A stretch of 64,000 nucleotides of DNA from Armatimonas rosea. GTDB taxonomy: Bacteria > Armatimonadota > Armatimonadia > Armatimonadales > Armatimonadaceae. Shown one piece after another: positions 49,318-58,727 of this stretch. The notes beneath the pieces were generated by a model. The model did no database searches and was not told where the DNA came from. It saw only the letters and a program-made list of their open reading frames with translations. The position numbers and the translations under genes are program-made. The DNA is taken from assembly GCF_014202505.1 (NCBI RefSeq), contig NZ_JACHGW010000004.1:558001-622000 (forward strand), in the 5' to 3' direction. The number at the start of each line of letters is the position of its first letter. Position 1 is the first letter of the stretch.

Positions 49318-52077
49318 GTGTTTACCGAGCAAGAACGTTACTTCCTCTTCACAGATATTGAGGGCAGCACCCCCCTTTGGGAGCGCTTTCCAGTCGCGAT
49401 GCAGACAGCCCTTGCGCGCCACGATTCCCTCCTCCGGGAGGCAGCCGCGGCAAACGAGGGCCGGGTCTTCAAGACCATCGGCGATGCTTTCTGTATCGCC
49501 TTTCCTACCCTGGCCGACGCGCTCCGGGGCGCACTTCAGGCACACCAGGCACTCTACGCTCAAGACTGGGGCCAGGTGGGCACGGTTCGGGTGCGATTGG
49601 CGATCCACGGCGGCACGGTGCAGGAGCGCGACGGCGACTATTTTGGGACTCCCTTAAACCGAGTCGCGCGGCTACGGGACGCGGGCCACGGAGGGCAGCT
49701 ACTCATCTCCGGACACCTTCGTCCCCAGGTCACCGAGCCTGAGTTTGAGACGCTCCAGTGGCTGGACCTGGGCAACCACCGCCTCCGTGGCCTTGAGGAG
49801 CCCGAGCCGATCTTTCAGCTAGCCCTGCCCGGTCTCCCCACCGAGTTCCCCCCCCTCAAGACCGAGTCCGCCCACCCCCACAACCTGCCGTCGGAGACCA
49901 CATCGTTTGTGGGACGGCGGCCCGATATCATCCAGATCCGCAACCTCCTGATCGAGAAAAAAGCCCGCCTGGTCACCCTGACCGGGCTGGGAGGGAGCGG
50001 CAAGTCCCGGCTCGCGATCCGGGCGGCGAGTGACATCCTCTGGCGCTACCCCGACGGTATCTGGTATGTCGATGCGGTCTCCCTCTCCCATGTGGAGGAG
50101 TTTAGCTCGACTCTCTTGCACGCCTGTGGCCTCACGGAAGACAGCAAGAAGACCGCTCTCCAGCAGCTCTGTGAGCGCTTCAAGAGCAGCAAGGCGCTGA
50201 TCCTCGTGGACGGTGCCGAGCGCTTCGAAGAGCTCGCCGACGATATCGCGGTCTTGCTTAAGGGAACCGAGCACCTCCAAGTCCTGGCGACCTCGCGGAG
50301 TGTGCTCTATCTCAGCATGGAGCACGAGGTGGGGATCGAGCCGCTCACCCTGGCCGAGTCGCGGGAGCTCTTTGTGGAGCGTGCCCAGCAGGCACGCCCC
50401 GAGTTTTCCCTCACCACGGAAACAGAGCCGATCCTAGACACCCTCTGCCAGACCCTGGAGGGTGTCCCCCTCTCCATCGAGCTCGCCGCGGCCCAGGTGC
50501 GCCTCCACGCCCTCCCCGAGCTACTAGATGCCCTGAGCAAGCGCTTTGAGCTCCTGGCTACCCGCCTGCGCGATATCCACCCGCGCCACCGCTCCCTCCG
50601 GAGCACGATCGACTGGAGCTACCAGTCGCTCACACCGGAAGAGCAGGCGCTGTTTCGGAGCCTCTCGTGCTTTGCAGGCAGCTTTAGCACCGAGGCCGCC
50701 ACCGCAGTCTGTGGCCCTCTCACCCCAGGATCCTCGCTCACCGAGACCCTGGGACGGCTACGAGACAAGAGCCTCCTGCGCCTTGCGGCGGCGCAGCACA
50801 GCACACCGACCGAGCCCGTGCGGTATCTCCTCCAGGATAGCCTCCGTGAGTTTGGTGCCGATGCCCTCCGCGAGACCGAGCCCCCGCCCCAGCAAGAGCT
50901 GCTCTTTTCGCGCCATAGCCAGTACTACCAGAGCTTGGTGCAGGAGCGTGCACAGGAGCTCCGGGGAGCAGGCCAGCGAGCGGCACTGAGTGCCCTTGAG
51001 CGCGATGCCGCCAATATTCGCGCGGTTCAAGAGCGTCTCCTCAGTACCGGTGAGGTCGGGGATGCCGCACGACTCGCGATCCACCTCTGGCGGTTCTGGG
51101 AGATCCGCGGCTGGCTCCGCGAGGGCCGAGCTCAGGTCCAGCGCCTCCTCCAGCGAGAGAGCGCACTCGACGACCCACTGACCCTCGCCGAGCTCCTCCT
51201 CACGGCCGGTCGTCTGGAGTGGAACAGCGCCAACGCCGCGAAGGCGATCCGCTACCTGGAGCGCAGCGTCGCTCTCAGCTCCCAGCACCCCGAGCCGGAG
51301 TCGCAGCTCACGCAGCGCACGGCACTCACGGTCCTTGGCATGATTGCCTATAGCCGTGGCGACCTCCTCGCCTCAGACCAGCACTATGAAGCGGCACTTG
51401 CTGTCCCGTCCGAGGACAGGTCGGTGTCGATGGCGCTCAAGACCAACCTGGGCATCAATGCCATGACCCGCGGTGAGAACGACCGTGCGCTACAGCTCTT
51501 TGAGGAGTGTCTCGCCTACCGCCAGAGTGTCGGGGACCTGGTCCGGGAGGCACATGCCTGGAACTGTATCGGAGCGACGAGTGCCGCCCTCGGGCAGGTG
51601 GAGCGCGCGATTGCGGCCTTTGAGACGAGCCACCAGATGTACGAGGCCTTGGGCGATCCGGTCCATGCGGCCCATGCCCAGATCAACCTCGGCGACCTCG
51701 CAGGCCAGAGCGGAGATCCTGCCCGCGCCCAGCAACACTTCGAAGGTGCGCTTGTCGTGCTTCGCCCCCTTGAGGAGTGGCGTGGAATCACCGCCTGCCA
51801 GCTAGGACGTGCGGTGCTCGCCTTGCAGCAAGAAGAGCTTGCCGTGGCCCAGGCGCTCGCCCAGGAGGCCTTGCAGATCAGCCAGCAGAACGGCTACCAG
51901 GAGAGTGTTGCCCAGGCACAGGAGCTCCTCGCCCTGGCTGCCTTCTTCACCGGCCAGCACGATGCGGCACGCGACAATCTCCAGAGCGCCGAGGCCCTCC
52001 GTGACGATATCCAGCTCCCTCGGAGTAGCGCTCAGGAGCAGCTCCTCGCTCCCTTGCTTCAGAGCCGAACCCCGTAG
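49318..52077 (+). CDS. Cyclase - NB-ARC ATPase - TPR regulator
   Basis: The 919-aa protein starts with a class III nucleotide cyclase domain (LFTDIEGSTPLWERFP, KTIGDAFCIAF, RVRLAIHGGTV, residues about 5-170). An NB-ARC/AAA-type ATPase follows (FVGRRPDI, Walker A TGLGGSGKS near 223-231, Walker B ALILVDG), then a winged helix and about eight TPRs (560-910). This layout is common in Actinobacteria, Chloroflexi and Armatimonadetes and is thought to sense signals through the TPRs and control cyclase or DNA output. The first metal aspartate in TDIEGS is intact. A GTG start is used. The partial gene at the left edge of the window has the same TPR type. Confidence 0.88.
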   Translation: MFTEQERYFLFTDIEGSTPLWERFPVAMQTALARHDSLLREAAAANEGRVFKTIGDAFCIAFPTLADALRGALQAHQALYAQDWGQVGTVRVRLAIHGGTVQERDGDYFGTPLNRVARLRDAGHGGQLLISGHLRPQVTEPEFETLQWLDLGNHRLRGLEEPEPIFQLALPGLPTEFPPLKTESAHPHNLPSETTSFVGRRPDIIQIRNLLIEKKARLVTLTGLGGSGKSRLAIRAASDILWRYPDGIWYVDAVSLSHVEEFSSTLLHACGLTEDSKKTALQQLCERFKSSKALILVDGAERFEELADDIAVLLKGTEHLQVLATSRSVLYLSMEHEVGIEPLTLAESRELFVERAQQARPEFSLTTETEPILDTLCQTLEGVPLSIELAAAQVRLHALPELLDALSKRFELLATRLRDIHPRHRSLRSTIDWSYQSLTPEEQALFRSLSCFAGSFSTEAATAVCGPLTPGSSLTETLGRLRDKSLLRLAAAQHSTPTEPVRYLLQDSLREFGADALRETEPPPQQELLFSRHSQYYQSLVQERAQELRGAGQRAALSALERDAANIRAVQERLLSTGEVGDAARLAIHLWRFWEIRGWLREGRAQVQRLLQRESALDDPLTLAELLLTAGRLEWNSANAAKAIRYLERSVALSSQHPEPESQLTQRTALTVLGMIAYSRGDLLASDQHYEAALAVPSEDRSVSMALKTNLGINAMTRGENDRALQLFEECLAYRQSVGDLVREAHAWNCIGATSAALGQVERAIAAFETSHQMYEALGDPVHAAHAQINLGDLAGQSGDPARAQQHFEGALVVLRPLEEWRGITACQLGRAVLALQQEELAVAQALAQEALQISQQNGYQESVAQAQELLALAAFFTGQHDAARDNLQSAEALRDDIQLPRSSAQEQLLAPLLQSRTP

Positions 52078-52156
52078 CCTACACAGCGCTGTAACCAAAG
52101 CGGAACTTCCGATGATAAAATATCGTAGGTTAAGCAACGGAAGGTAGAGCACAGTG

Positions 52157-53578
52157 ATGCAACGACGGCGTGGGTCTTTTCTTTTTGGCGCGGGGGTCGT
52201 CCTGGCCACCGGAGTCGCCTTTGCCGGTGGGGTGCGCCTTCGCCAAGGCCACCAGGCACCGCGAACCACAACCCTAGAGGCGGCTCCCGGGCGAGCCCAG
52301 GTGGCGGAGAACGGGCATGCCGTGACTCCCCGTGGGAGCGAGGCGCAGGACCTAGGGGGAACCTTTGAGACGGTCTACGCCCTGGTCAAGGAGCAGTACT
52401 ACGACAAGCTTCCCACCGACACCAAGATGTCCCAGAGCAGTGTCAAGCTCATGCTCGCCGCTCTGGAAGACCCGAACTCCTACTACCTAGAGCCCGAGCA
52501 GCGCTCGCTCTTCGAGGCCGAGGCGCAGGGGCGCTTTAGCGGGATCGGGGCGGCGCTAAGCCTCCAGTCCACCAAGACCAACGGCTACACGGACTACAAG
52601 ATCACCGTAGTCGCTCCCTTGCCCGGGTCACCGGCAGAGAAGGCGGGCCTCAAGCCAGGGGATATCATCACCCATGTCGATGGCAAGTGGGTCCTGGGCT
52701 ACGACCCCCTGCTCTCCTTTGCCAAGGTCGCCCAGCAGTTCCAGAACCGCGAGGTCGATGAGAAGGTCTACGAGAAGGCCCGAACGAGTGCCCGCGACCG
52801 AATCACCGGGGGAATTCGCCTCCACGCCGCAGAGATGCTGCTCCGCGGCGACAAGCTCCTGGCCAAGACCATCGCGGCTAAGGACTCCTACTCGCTCACC
52901 GTCCAGCGCAAGGGCCAGAGCGCCCCACTCAAAGTGGAGATTACGCCGGACACGACCACCGCTCCCACGCTAGCCAGCAAGTCTCTGTCGGGTAAGGCCA
53001 GCTACCTCAAGCTCCCCTATCTCAGCCAGGGCAGCGACGAGGCAGTCGCCACCGCCCTGAAGGCACTCCCAGCGGATAGCGCCGGCCTCGTGCTCGATCT
53101 CCGTGGCAACCCCGGGGGCTCGTTTGAGGCGATGCAGCGGATCGCGGGGTTGCTTGCGGGACGCGGGGTGGTCGCCCAAGAAGTGGGACAAGCCGGCAAG
53201 AAGAACAACCTCCTCGCCGCCGATGCCGCAGTCTTTAAGGGCCCCCTCACCGTGCTGGTCGATGGCGGAACGGCCTCGACCGCGGAGGCGCTTGCCGCCT
53301 GCCTGAGCGAGCGCGGAGGGGCGACTCTTGTCGGTGAGAAGACCTTTGGAGACGCTCTCGTGCAAGGGATGTACCGGATGGAGGATGGCTCCGCCTTTAC
53401 GCTGATCACGGGCAAGCTCGTCAGTAGCAAGGGAGTCGCTTGGAGCGGCGTGGGGCTCAGTCCCCAGGTAGCTGTCGCGTCGGGAACCCCGGAGTCCGAG
53501 CTACTCGCCCGCGCGGTCGCGACCCTCAAGAGTCGCCCCCAAGTCGCCGCCACGGCTCCGACCGGAGGGAAGGGTTAA
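52157..53578 (+). CDS. S41 (CtpA-like) peptidase with altered catalytic lysine
   Basis: The 473-aa exported protein has a signal/anchor (FLFGAGVVLATGVAFAGG), a domain found before PDZ in carboxy-terminal processing proteases, a PDZ domain (about 170-220, SPAEKAGLKPGDIITHVDG) and the S41 core. The nucleophile Ser374 in GGTASTAEA is kept, but the general-base lysine of TFGKGLVQ is replaced by Asp399 in TFGDALVQ, so normal peptidase activity is doubtful. A stretch of about 60 extra residues separates parts of the PDZ region. The intact paralogue follows two nt later. The ATG at 52157 is preceded by GGAAGG. It may be a partner or substrate-presenting subunit. Confidence 0.85.
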   Translation: MQRRRGSFLFGAGVVLATGVAFAGGVRLRQGHQAPRTTTLEAAPGRAQVAENGHAVTPRGSEAQDLGGTFETVYALVKEQYYDKLPTDTKMSQSSVKLMLAALEDPNSYYLEPEQRSLFEAEAQGRFSGIGAALSLQSTKTNGYTDYKITVVAPLPGSPAEKAGLKPGDIITHVDGKWVLGYDPLLSFAKVAQQFQNREVDEKVYEKARTSARDRITGGIRLHAAEMLLRGDKLLAKTIAAKDSYSLTVQRKGQSAPLKVEITPDTTTAPTLASKSLSGKASYLKLPYLSQGSDEAVATALKALPADSAGLVLDLRGNPGGSFEAMQRIAGLLAGRGVVAQEVGQAGKKNNLLAADAAVFKGPLTVLVDGGTASTAEALAACLSERGGATLVGEKTFGDALVQGMYRMEDGSAFTLITGKLVSSKGVAWSGVGLSPQVAVASGTPESELLARAVATLKSRPQVAATAPTGGKG

Positions 53579-53580
53579 TC

Positions 53581-55089
53581 ATGGTACGCAGTGTTATCAA
53601 GGGAATCGCCGCCACGAGCCTGATCGGGGCCGCGTTCTTCAGTGGCTTCAATAGCCAGGCCCTCCTCGGCCGCAAAGAGGACCCGCTCCGCACCACGCCC
53701 CTCCTGCTGGCCACCCGCCTGAGCGAGGCAACCCGGCCCGCATCGGCCAAGGCCGGCTCCAGCGATCTCTCGCCCATCGACACCTACCACAGTGTCCTGG
53801 AGAAGATCATCAGCGAGTACGGCACCCCGCCCACCGAGCCCAAGGCCCTGGGAAAATGGCGCGATCGGCTACGCTACGCGGGGATCGAGGGGATGCTTCT
53901 GGCGATCGGGGACCGCTACACCGAGTACTGGGACCCCGAGGAGTTCAAGCGTAACATGGAGGATACGCAGGGACGCTTCTTCGGGATCGGGGCACGGCTG
54001 GATGTCACCACCGACAAGAAATACCCGATGATCATCGAGCCGATCGAGAACTCCCCCGCCTGGCGCGCCAAGCTCAAGCCCGGCGATGCCATTACGTCGG
54101 TGGATGGCAAGTCCGCGCTCCTCTCGGACCAGCAGCACCTCGACGATGTGATCAAGCGCATCAAGGGCGAGGAGGGCACCAAGGTCAAGCTGACAATCCG
54201 CCGTGGCACCGAGGTGAAGGACTATGTCTTTGTCCGAGCTCAGGTCAACTCCCCGGTGATCGACTCGTGGATGCAGGACGAGGCCGCCAAGATCGGCTAC
54301 ATCCGCCTGGACCTCTTTAGCGAGGAGGCCGATACGCAGTTTGGGATCGCCCTGGAGCGACTCCAGCGCCAGGGGATGAAGGCCCTGATCTTCGACCTGC
54401 GCAACAACCCTGGAGGGATGCTCCATGTGGCACAAGACCTGGCATCGCGCTTCCTCCCCGGCGGACCGGTGACCTGGCTCAAGGAGAAGAACGGCCAGAT
54501 GCGCTCGCTGGATGTCAACACGAGCCTGCGCCGCGGCCCACTCGCGGCCGGCAAGATTCCCACAGTCGTGCTGGTCAACGGCGGCTCCGCCAGCGCGTCG
54601 GAGATTGTCTCCGGTGCGGTCCAAGACGGCGGCGCGGGCTTCTTGGTCGGAACGCGCACCTTTGGCAAGGGCCTCGTGCAGACCATCATCCCGCTGCAAG
54701 AGGGCGAGGGCGCGGTCAAGATCACGACCCAGCGGTACTACACCCGCAACAAGCGCGATATCAACACCTTCCGCGATGAGTCCGGCGCGGTCACCAAGCT
54801 CGGCGGTGTCAAGCCGGACATGGTCCTCACCGAGACCGACAAGGATATCGAGGCACAGTGGAACGCCCTGCGCGACAAGCCCTTCGACCGTAAAGCCGCC
54901 GCGAAGTTCAGCCCACAGGTTGCCAAGGGGATCGAGCTCCTCAAGGCACGCATGGCGGGCAAGCCCTGGCCCAAGTCGGAGAAGGACCTCCCCGACAAGC
55001 CCGAGAAGTCGGAGACCGTCAGCGCCAAGCCTAAGGACGCGGTCGGCCCGTACTCCAAGCCGACTCACGAGCCCAAGCTCACCGAGTAG
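53581..55089 (+). CDS. S41 carboxy-terminal processing protease
   Basis: The 502-aa protein has an N-terminal signal/anchor (VIKGIAATSLIGAAFFSGFN), a PDZ domain (SPAWRAKLKPGDAITSVDGKS) and the S41 catalytic core. Ser338 lies in GGSASASEIV and Lys363 in TFGKGLVQ, the normal catalytic dyad of CtpA/Prc enzymes. It should degrade or trim C-termini of envelope proteins. A Lys/Pro-rich C-terminal tail follows. The ATG at 53581 has GGAGGGAAGGG upstream; the preceding paralogue ends two nt before it, so the two form one operon. A terminator follows at 55104-55132. Confidence 0.92.
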   Translation: MVRSVIKGIAATSLIGAAFFSGFNSQALLGRKEDPLRTTPLLLATRLSEATRPASAKAGSSDLSPIDTYHSVLEKIISEYGTPPTEPKALGKWRDRLRYAGIEGMLLAIGDRYTEYWDPEEFKRNMEDTQGRFFGIGARLDVTTDKKYPMIIEPIENSPAWRAKLKPGDAITSVDGKSALLSDQQHLDDVIKRIKGEEGTKVKLTIRRGTEVKDYVFVRAQVNSPVIDSWMQDEAAKIGYIRLDLFSEEADTQFGIALERLQRQGMKALIFDLRNNPGGMLHVAQDLASRFLPGGPVTWLKEKNGQMRSLDVNTSLRRGPLAAGKIPTVVLVNGGSASASEIVSGAVQDGGAGFLVGTRTFGKGLVQTIIPLQEGEGAVKITTQRYYTRNKRDINTFRDESGAVTKLGGVKPDMVLTETDKDIEAQWNALRDKPFDRKAAAKFSPQVAKGIELLKARMAGKPWPKSEKDLPDKPEKSETVSAKPKDAVGPYSKPTHEPKLTE

Positions 55090-55103
55090 AACATAAAAAA
55101 ATC

Positions 55104-55132
55104 AGAGGGGGTGCCCCGAGGGCACCCCCTCT
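55104..55132 (+). terminator. Terminator-like hairpin after the protease pair
   Basis: AGAGGGGGTGCCC and GGGCACCCCCTCT form a 13-bp stem with a 3-nt loop. A U-run is lacking on the plus strand; AAAAAA precedes the hairpin instead. It lies directly before the -10 box of the next gene. Confidence 0.6.
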
Positions 55133-55136
55133 GTGT

Positions 55137-55142
55137 CATAAT
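55137..55142 (+). promoter_or_regulatory. -10 box of the DUF4178 gene (leaderless)
   Basis: CATAAT lies seven nt before the ATG at 55150 and probably starts the whole polyamine-linked operon. Confidence 0.5.
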
Positions 55143-55149
55143 TGGTTAG

Positions 55150-56367
55150 ATGAAGCACACCCTCGACTCTTCGCTAGCCTGTCCCAGCTGCGGTGCCCAG
55201 GCGCGTGTCTTTAAGAACGGGCAGAGCACCTGTGCCTACTGCGGAGCGACACTTCCTCCTCTTCCCTTCACCCACCCCGGCGGCAGGTTTCCGCACACCT
55301 CCCCTCTCCGCATCGGCATGAAGGCAAGGCTCGGTGGGCGCGAGTATGTCGCGGTGGGCCGCCTTCTCTTCCGCGATTCCGAGGGCTACACCTGGGAAGA
55401 GTGGGTCCTGCTCTCCCAAGATGGCGATGCCCAGTACCTGGAGTTCGACGAGGGCAAGTGGAAGCTCACCCACTACTGGCCCGATGGCGACGACTCGGTG
55501 CAGGTGCGCTCCTACACCGAGGGACAGCCCGTCACTCTGGGCAACAAGGCTTATATCGTCACCTCTGTCGGAGTCGCGACGGTCACAGGAGTCGAGGGCG
55601 AGATCCCTTGGCCGGTCCGCGTGGGCGAGAGTAGCCCCTACGCCGACTTTGGCTCCGGCGACACGATCTTCTCGGTCGAGCAGACCAGCGAGGGGATCGA
55701 GTGGTTTCGCGGACGGCACCTCGATGCCGCCGAGGTCTACACGGTCTTTGGACTCCAAAAAGAGGCCCAAGGTGAGCTGAAGAAAGAAGAGGTTCAGGGC
55801 GACAAGCGGCGCTTTGGGTGCCTCTGGCTCAACCTCTCGCTCCTCGCGTTTATCTTGTGCGCGGTCGCCTCGGGAACGCCGGGGCACCAGGTCTACAGCA
55901 CCCAGCTCACGGCGGATCAAGTGGCCGAAGAAGGCTCGGTGGTGGGGCCCTTCGCGCTCACAAAGACCGGTGCTCCCCACCGCCTCTACCTCTCCACAGG
56001 CTCGCTCAGCCAGACATCGGTGTGGGTGCAGGGGGTGCTCGAGGATACCAGCGGGCCGGTCTTTGAGGCAGAGCAAGAGTTCTGGGACGAGACGGGCTAC
56101 GACGATGGCCCGTGGCACGAGTGGGTGACCGAGTCCCATGCGGACTTTCGCCTGGCCAAGCCCGGCGACTACCGGGTTCGCGTCTACGCCGACCCCGAGG
56201 CCGCCGCCACCGGAGCCCCCGTGGTCGTCCGCCTCTACGAAGGTGTCCCCCACGCCACACCGCTCGCCTGGTTCGGAGGAATCGGGCTTGTCCTCGGGAC
56301 GGTCTTCTGGCTCCAGGGCTCGCCCGGTGCGCGCAAGAGCCTCGTGGAGGCGATGCAAGACTCATGA
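55150..56367 (+). CDS. DUF4178 protein with N-terminal zinc ribbon
   Basis: The 405-aa protein begins with a zinc ribbon (CPSCGAQ...CAYCGA, residues about 11-33). A DUF4178 domain (GMKARLGGREYVAVGRLLF, EEWVLLSQDGDAQYLEFDEG) and later two membrane segments (LWLNLSLLAFILCAVAS near 225 and WFGGIGLVLGTVFWL near 385) follow. DUF4178 genes repeatedly occur with DUF350 and membrane-bound spermidine synthases, as here. The molecular role is unknown. The next gene overlaps its stop as ATGA, so the cluster is one operon. Confidence 0.8.
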   Translation: MKHTLDSSLACPSCGAQARVFKNGQSTCAYCGATLPPLPFTHPGGRFPHTSPLRIGMKARLGGREYVAVGRLLFRDSEGYTWEEWVLLSQDGDAQYLEFDEGKWKLTHYWPDGDDSVQVRSYTEGQPVTLGNKAYIVTSVGVATVTGVEGEIPWPVRVGESSPYADFGSGDTIFSVEQTSEGIEWFRGRHLDAAEVYTVFGLQKEAQGELKKEEVQGDKRRFGCLWLNLSLLAFILCAVASGTPGHQVYSTQLTADQVAEEGSVVGPFALTKTGAPHRLYLSTGSLSQTSVWVQGVLEDTSGPVFEAEQEFWDETGYDDGPWHEWVTESHADFRLAKPGDYRVRVYADPEAAATGAPVVVRLYEGVPHATPLAWFGGIGLVLGTVFWLQGSPGARKSLVEAMQDS

Positions 56368-56558
56368 GAACCTGGGGCTACCGACTCGCGACACTGGTGC
56401 TCCTGGCCGCCTTTGCCTTCACCTGTGCACTGGCCTACTTTGGCTGGCTCCTCCCCGGAAGCGCCACCACGACGGCGCAACGCAACGCAGTTCATAGCCG
56501 AGCCAGTGCGCGAGTCGGGACGCATATCACCGGTGGTGGAAGTCATTTTGGAAAGTAA
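56364..56558 (+). CDS. Small membrane protein (64 aa) in the polyamine cluster
   Basis: This short protein has one transmembrane helix (LATLVLLAAFAFTCALAYFGW) and ends with a glycine-rich tail (THITGGGSHFGK). Its ATG overlaps the DUF4178 stop. In other genomes a DUF4247-type small protein occupies this place, and the tail composition is similar, but the match is weak. It lies four nt before the DUF350 gene. Too little is visible for a function; I treat it as a membrane component of the same complex by position only. Confidence 0.6.
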   Translation: MRTWGYRLATLVLLAAFAFTCALAYFGWLLPGSATTTAQRNAVHSRASARVGTHITGGGSHFGK

Positions 56559-56562
56559 TGCA

Positions 56563-56856
56563 ATGAAAAAACTACTTGTCACGCTCTTCTCCCTCTCTCT
56601 GACGGCCCTGCCAGCCCTCGCCCAAGAAGCCGAAGCTCGGTCCCGGCCCAGCCTGCTGGAGGGAATTGTCTCCACCGTTCTCTACGGTGCCATCGGGATC
56701 GCGCTTGCCATTATCGGCTTCAAGCTCTTCGACCGCGCCATCCACGCCGATATCGAAAAAGAGATCTTCGAGAACAAGAACATGGCCGCCGCGATCCTTG
56801 CTGGCGCGGTGGTCCTCGGTGTCTCGCTGATTGTTGCGATGACCATCCACTCGTAG
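56563..56856 (+). CDS. DUF350 family membrane protein
   Basis: The 97-aa protein starts with a signal/anchor (LLVTLFSLSLTALPALAQ) and has two further helices (IVSTVLYGAIGIALAIIGFKLFD and MAAAILAGAVVLGVSLIVAM). This is the DUF350 pattern with IxxENxAxA (IFENKNMAAAILAGAV). DUF350 proteins (YjfL-type) occur next to spermidine synthase-like and PspA-linked genes and are suspected to be small channels or membrane sensors; neither is proven. The ATG at 56563 begins MKKLLV. It is seven nt before the membrane SpeE gene. Confidence 0.8.
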   Translation: MKKLLVTLFSLSLTALPALAQEAEARSRPSLLEGIVSTVLYGAIGIALAIIGFKLFDRAIHADIEKEIFENKNMAAAILAGAVVLGVSLIVAMTIHS

Positions 56857-56862
56857 GCGATA

Positions 56863-58392
56863 ATGCAAGAGCAAGACCGCCGTGAGGCGCTGACACTGCT
56901 GACAAGTGTCTTTCTCGTGGCGGCCTGTGGCCTGATCTACGAGCTACTCCTGGCGACGATCTCGTCGTACCTGATTGGCTCGTCGGTCACCCAGTTCTCC
57001 CTCTGTATCGGGGTCTTTATCGGGGCGATGGGGATTGGCTCCTATATCTCCCAGTTTGTCACCACGAATCTCATGCGCTGGTTTCTCACGGTCGAGATCC
57101 TGCTCGCGGTGGTCGGGGGAGTCTCCGCCTGGGCACTCTTTGGGGCATACTCCTACCTGGGGAGCATCTACTACGCCGCGCTCTTTCTGCTGATCGGCCT
57201 GATCGGCGGGCTGGTCGGGATCGAGCTGCCGCTGCTAACACGCCTGCTCTCCCAGTACGGTGCGCTCAAAGAGACGATCGCACAGGCGCTCTCGTTTGAC
57301 TATGTCGGCTCGCTCTTGGGCTCTATAGCCTTTCCCCTGGTGCTCCTTCCCGCACTAGGAATGACCCGGACGGCCTTTGTGGTCGGGCTCCTGAACCTGG
57401 GGATCGCGGTCTGGAACCTCAAGGTCTTCGCGCCGCGGCTCAAGAGCATCCGCCCTCCCTTGGTCCTCTGCGCCTTCCTAGCCGCCTTTCTCGCCTCGGG
57501 CCTCGTGGTCGCCGACCAGGCCGGGCGGTTCTTCGAGAAGCGGCTCTACGACGATGAGATTCTCTTTGCGCGGCAGACTCCCTACCAGAAGATCGTGGTC
57601 ACCCGCTTTCGGGAGGACCTGCGGCTCTACCTCGATGGCAATCTTCAGTTCTCCTCCCTGGACGAGCACCGCTACCACGAGTCCCTCATCCACCCCGCGC
57701 TGAGCCTGGCAGCCGTCCACGAGTCGGTCTTGGTCCTGGGGGGCGGGGACGGCCTCGGGGTGCGCGAGGTGCTCAAGTGGCCGGGAGTCAAGCAAGTGGT
57801 CTTGGTGGATATCGACCCCGCCATGACCAAGATCGCCCGCACCTACCCCAGCCTGCGCGCCCAGAACGCGGGGGCGCTCGACGATCCCCGGGTGACCCTG
57901 GTCCACGAGGATGCCTTTACCTACCTGAATAAAACGGGTGCGCTCTTCTCCGTGATTATCGGGGACCTGCCCGACCCCAACAGTGAGGCACTCGCCAAGC
58001 TCTACTCCCGCGAGTTCTACGCCATGATCCGCCGCCACCTCGCTCCGGGGGGCATGTTTGTTACCCAGGCCACGTCGCCTCTGTTCTCACGCGATGCCTT
58101 CTGGTGTATCGAGCGCACGGTCCATGCCGCGGGCTTTGCGACCACGCCCTACCATGTCTATGTCCCCAGCTTCGGCGACTGGGGCTTTGTCCTGGCAAGA
58201 GACAGCGCCACTGCCCCCAAGCTCACCGATACCAAGCTCACGGGGCTCTCGGTCAAGTACCTCACCGACGAGCTCCTTCCCACACTGACAGTCTTCGATG
58301 CGGACTCAAAGCCGACCCTTGTCTCCGCCTCCACTCTGGATCGACCGCAGGTGGTGCGCCACTACGAGCGGGGAGCCAAGCGGTGGGAGTAG
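56863..58392 (+). CDS. Membrane-bound polyamine aminopropyltransferase (SpeE family)
   Basis: The 509-aa protein has an N-terminal seven-helix membrane domain (residues 10-215, including GVFIGAMGIGSYIS and LLIGLIGGLVGIELPLLTRLL) fused to a spermidine-synthase Rossmann domain. The SAM/decarboxylated-SAM site is GGGDGLGVREVLKW near 290, and the catalytic GDLPDPNS region lies near 365. It should transfer an aminopropyl group from decarboxylated SAM to putrescine or a related acceptor at the membrane. The SAM decarboxylase gene follows with a ten-nt overlap, supplying the co-substrate. Fused membrane SpeE enzymes are common but their substrates are often unproven. Confidence 0.88.
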   Translation: MQEQDRREALTLLTSVFLVAACGLIYELLLATISSYLIGSSVTQFSLCIGVFIGAMGIGSYISQFVTTNLMRWFLTVEILLAVVGGVSAWALFGAYSYLGSIYYAALFLLIGLIGGLVGIELPLLTRLLSQYGALKETIAQALSFDYVGSLLGSIAFPLVLLPALGMTRTAFVVGLLNLGIAVWNLKVFAPRLKSIRPPLVLCAFLAAFLASGLVVADQAGRFFEKRLYDDEILFARQTPYQKIVVTRFREDLRLYLDGNLQFSSLDEHRYHESLIHPALSLAAVHESVLVLGGGDGLGVREVLKWPGVKQVVLVDIDPAMTKIARTYPSLRAQNAGALDDPRVTLVHEDAFTYLNKTGALFSVIIGDLPDPNSEALAKLYSREFYAMIRRHLAPGGMFVTQATSPLFSRDAFWCIERTVHAAGFATTPYHVYVPSFGDWGFVLARDSATAPKLTDTKLTGLSVKYLTDELLPTLTVFDADSKPTLVSASTLDRPQVVRHYERGAKRWE

Positions 58393-58727
58393 GTGTCCAT
58401 GTTCTCCTCGACGGCTACGAGCTTCGTCCCGAGCGCCTCACCAACGCGCACGGGCTGGCCCAAGCGCTCCTGGCTGCCGCCCAAGCCGCCGAGATGACTC
58501 CCCTCTCCGAGCCGGTTGTCCATGTCTTTCCCGGCGGCGGCGTGACCGCCTTCCTGCCCCTGGCGGAGTCCCACCTTGCCCTGCACACCTACCCCGAGCG
58601 GGGCTATATCGCCGCGGACTGCTTCACCTGTGGGCTTCCCGATGGCGCCGACCGCGCGGTGTCGGTTCTCTGCGAGGCGCTAGGCAGCGGGCGCTTTGAG
58701 CTTCGCAAGCTGGAGCGGGGCGGATGA
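58383..58727 (+). CDS. speD: S-adenosylmethionine decarboxylase proenzyme
   Basis: The 114-aa protein is a short bacterial SpeD (SpeH). It is cleaved between Glu62 and Ser63 in ESHLALHTYPE to make the pyruvoyl cofactor; His68 and Cys83 complete the active site. The product, decarboxylated SAM, is used by the adjacent SpeE. The GTG at 58383, overlapping the SpeE stop by ten nt, gives the standard length; ATG starts further upstream would add over 90 unrelated residues. The following membrane gene overlaps its stop (ATGA). Confidence 0.9.
   Translation: MGVGVHVLLDGYELRPERLTNAHGLAQALLAAAQAAEMTPLSEPVVHVFPGGGVTAFLPLAESHLALHTYPERGYIAADCFTCGLPDGADRAVSVLCEALGSGRFELRKLERGG

Noticed and set aside
52157-53578. 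Frameshift or pseudogene status for the first S41 gene
   Set aside because: The frame is intact and the other motifs are conserved; only the lysine is replaced, so I treat it as a real, altered protein.
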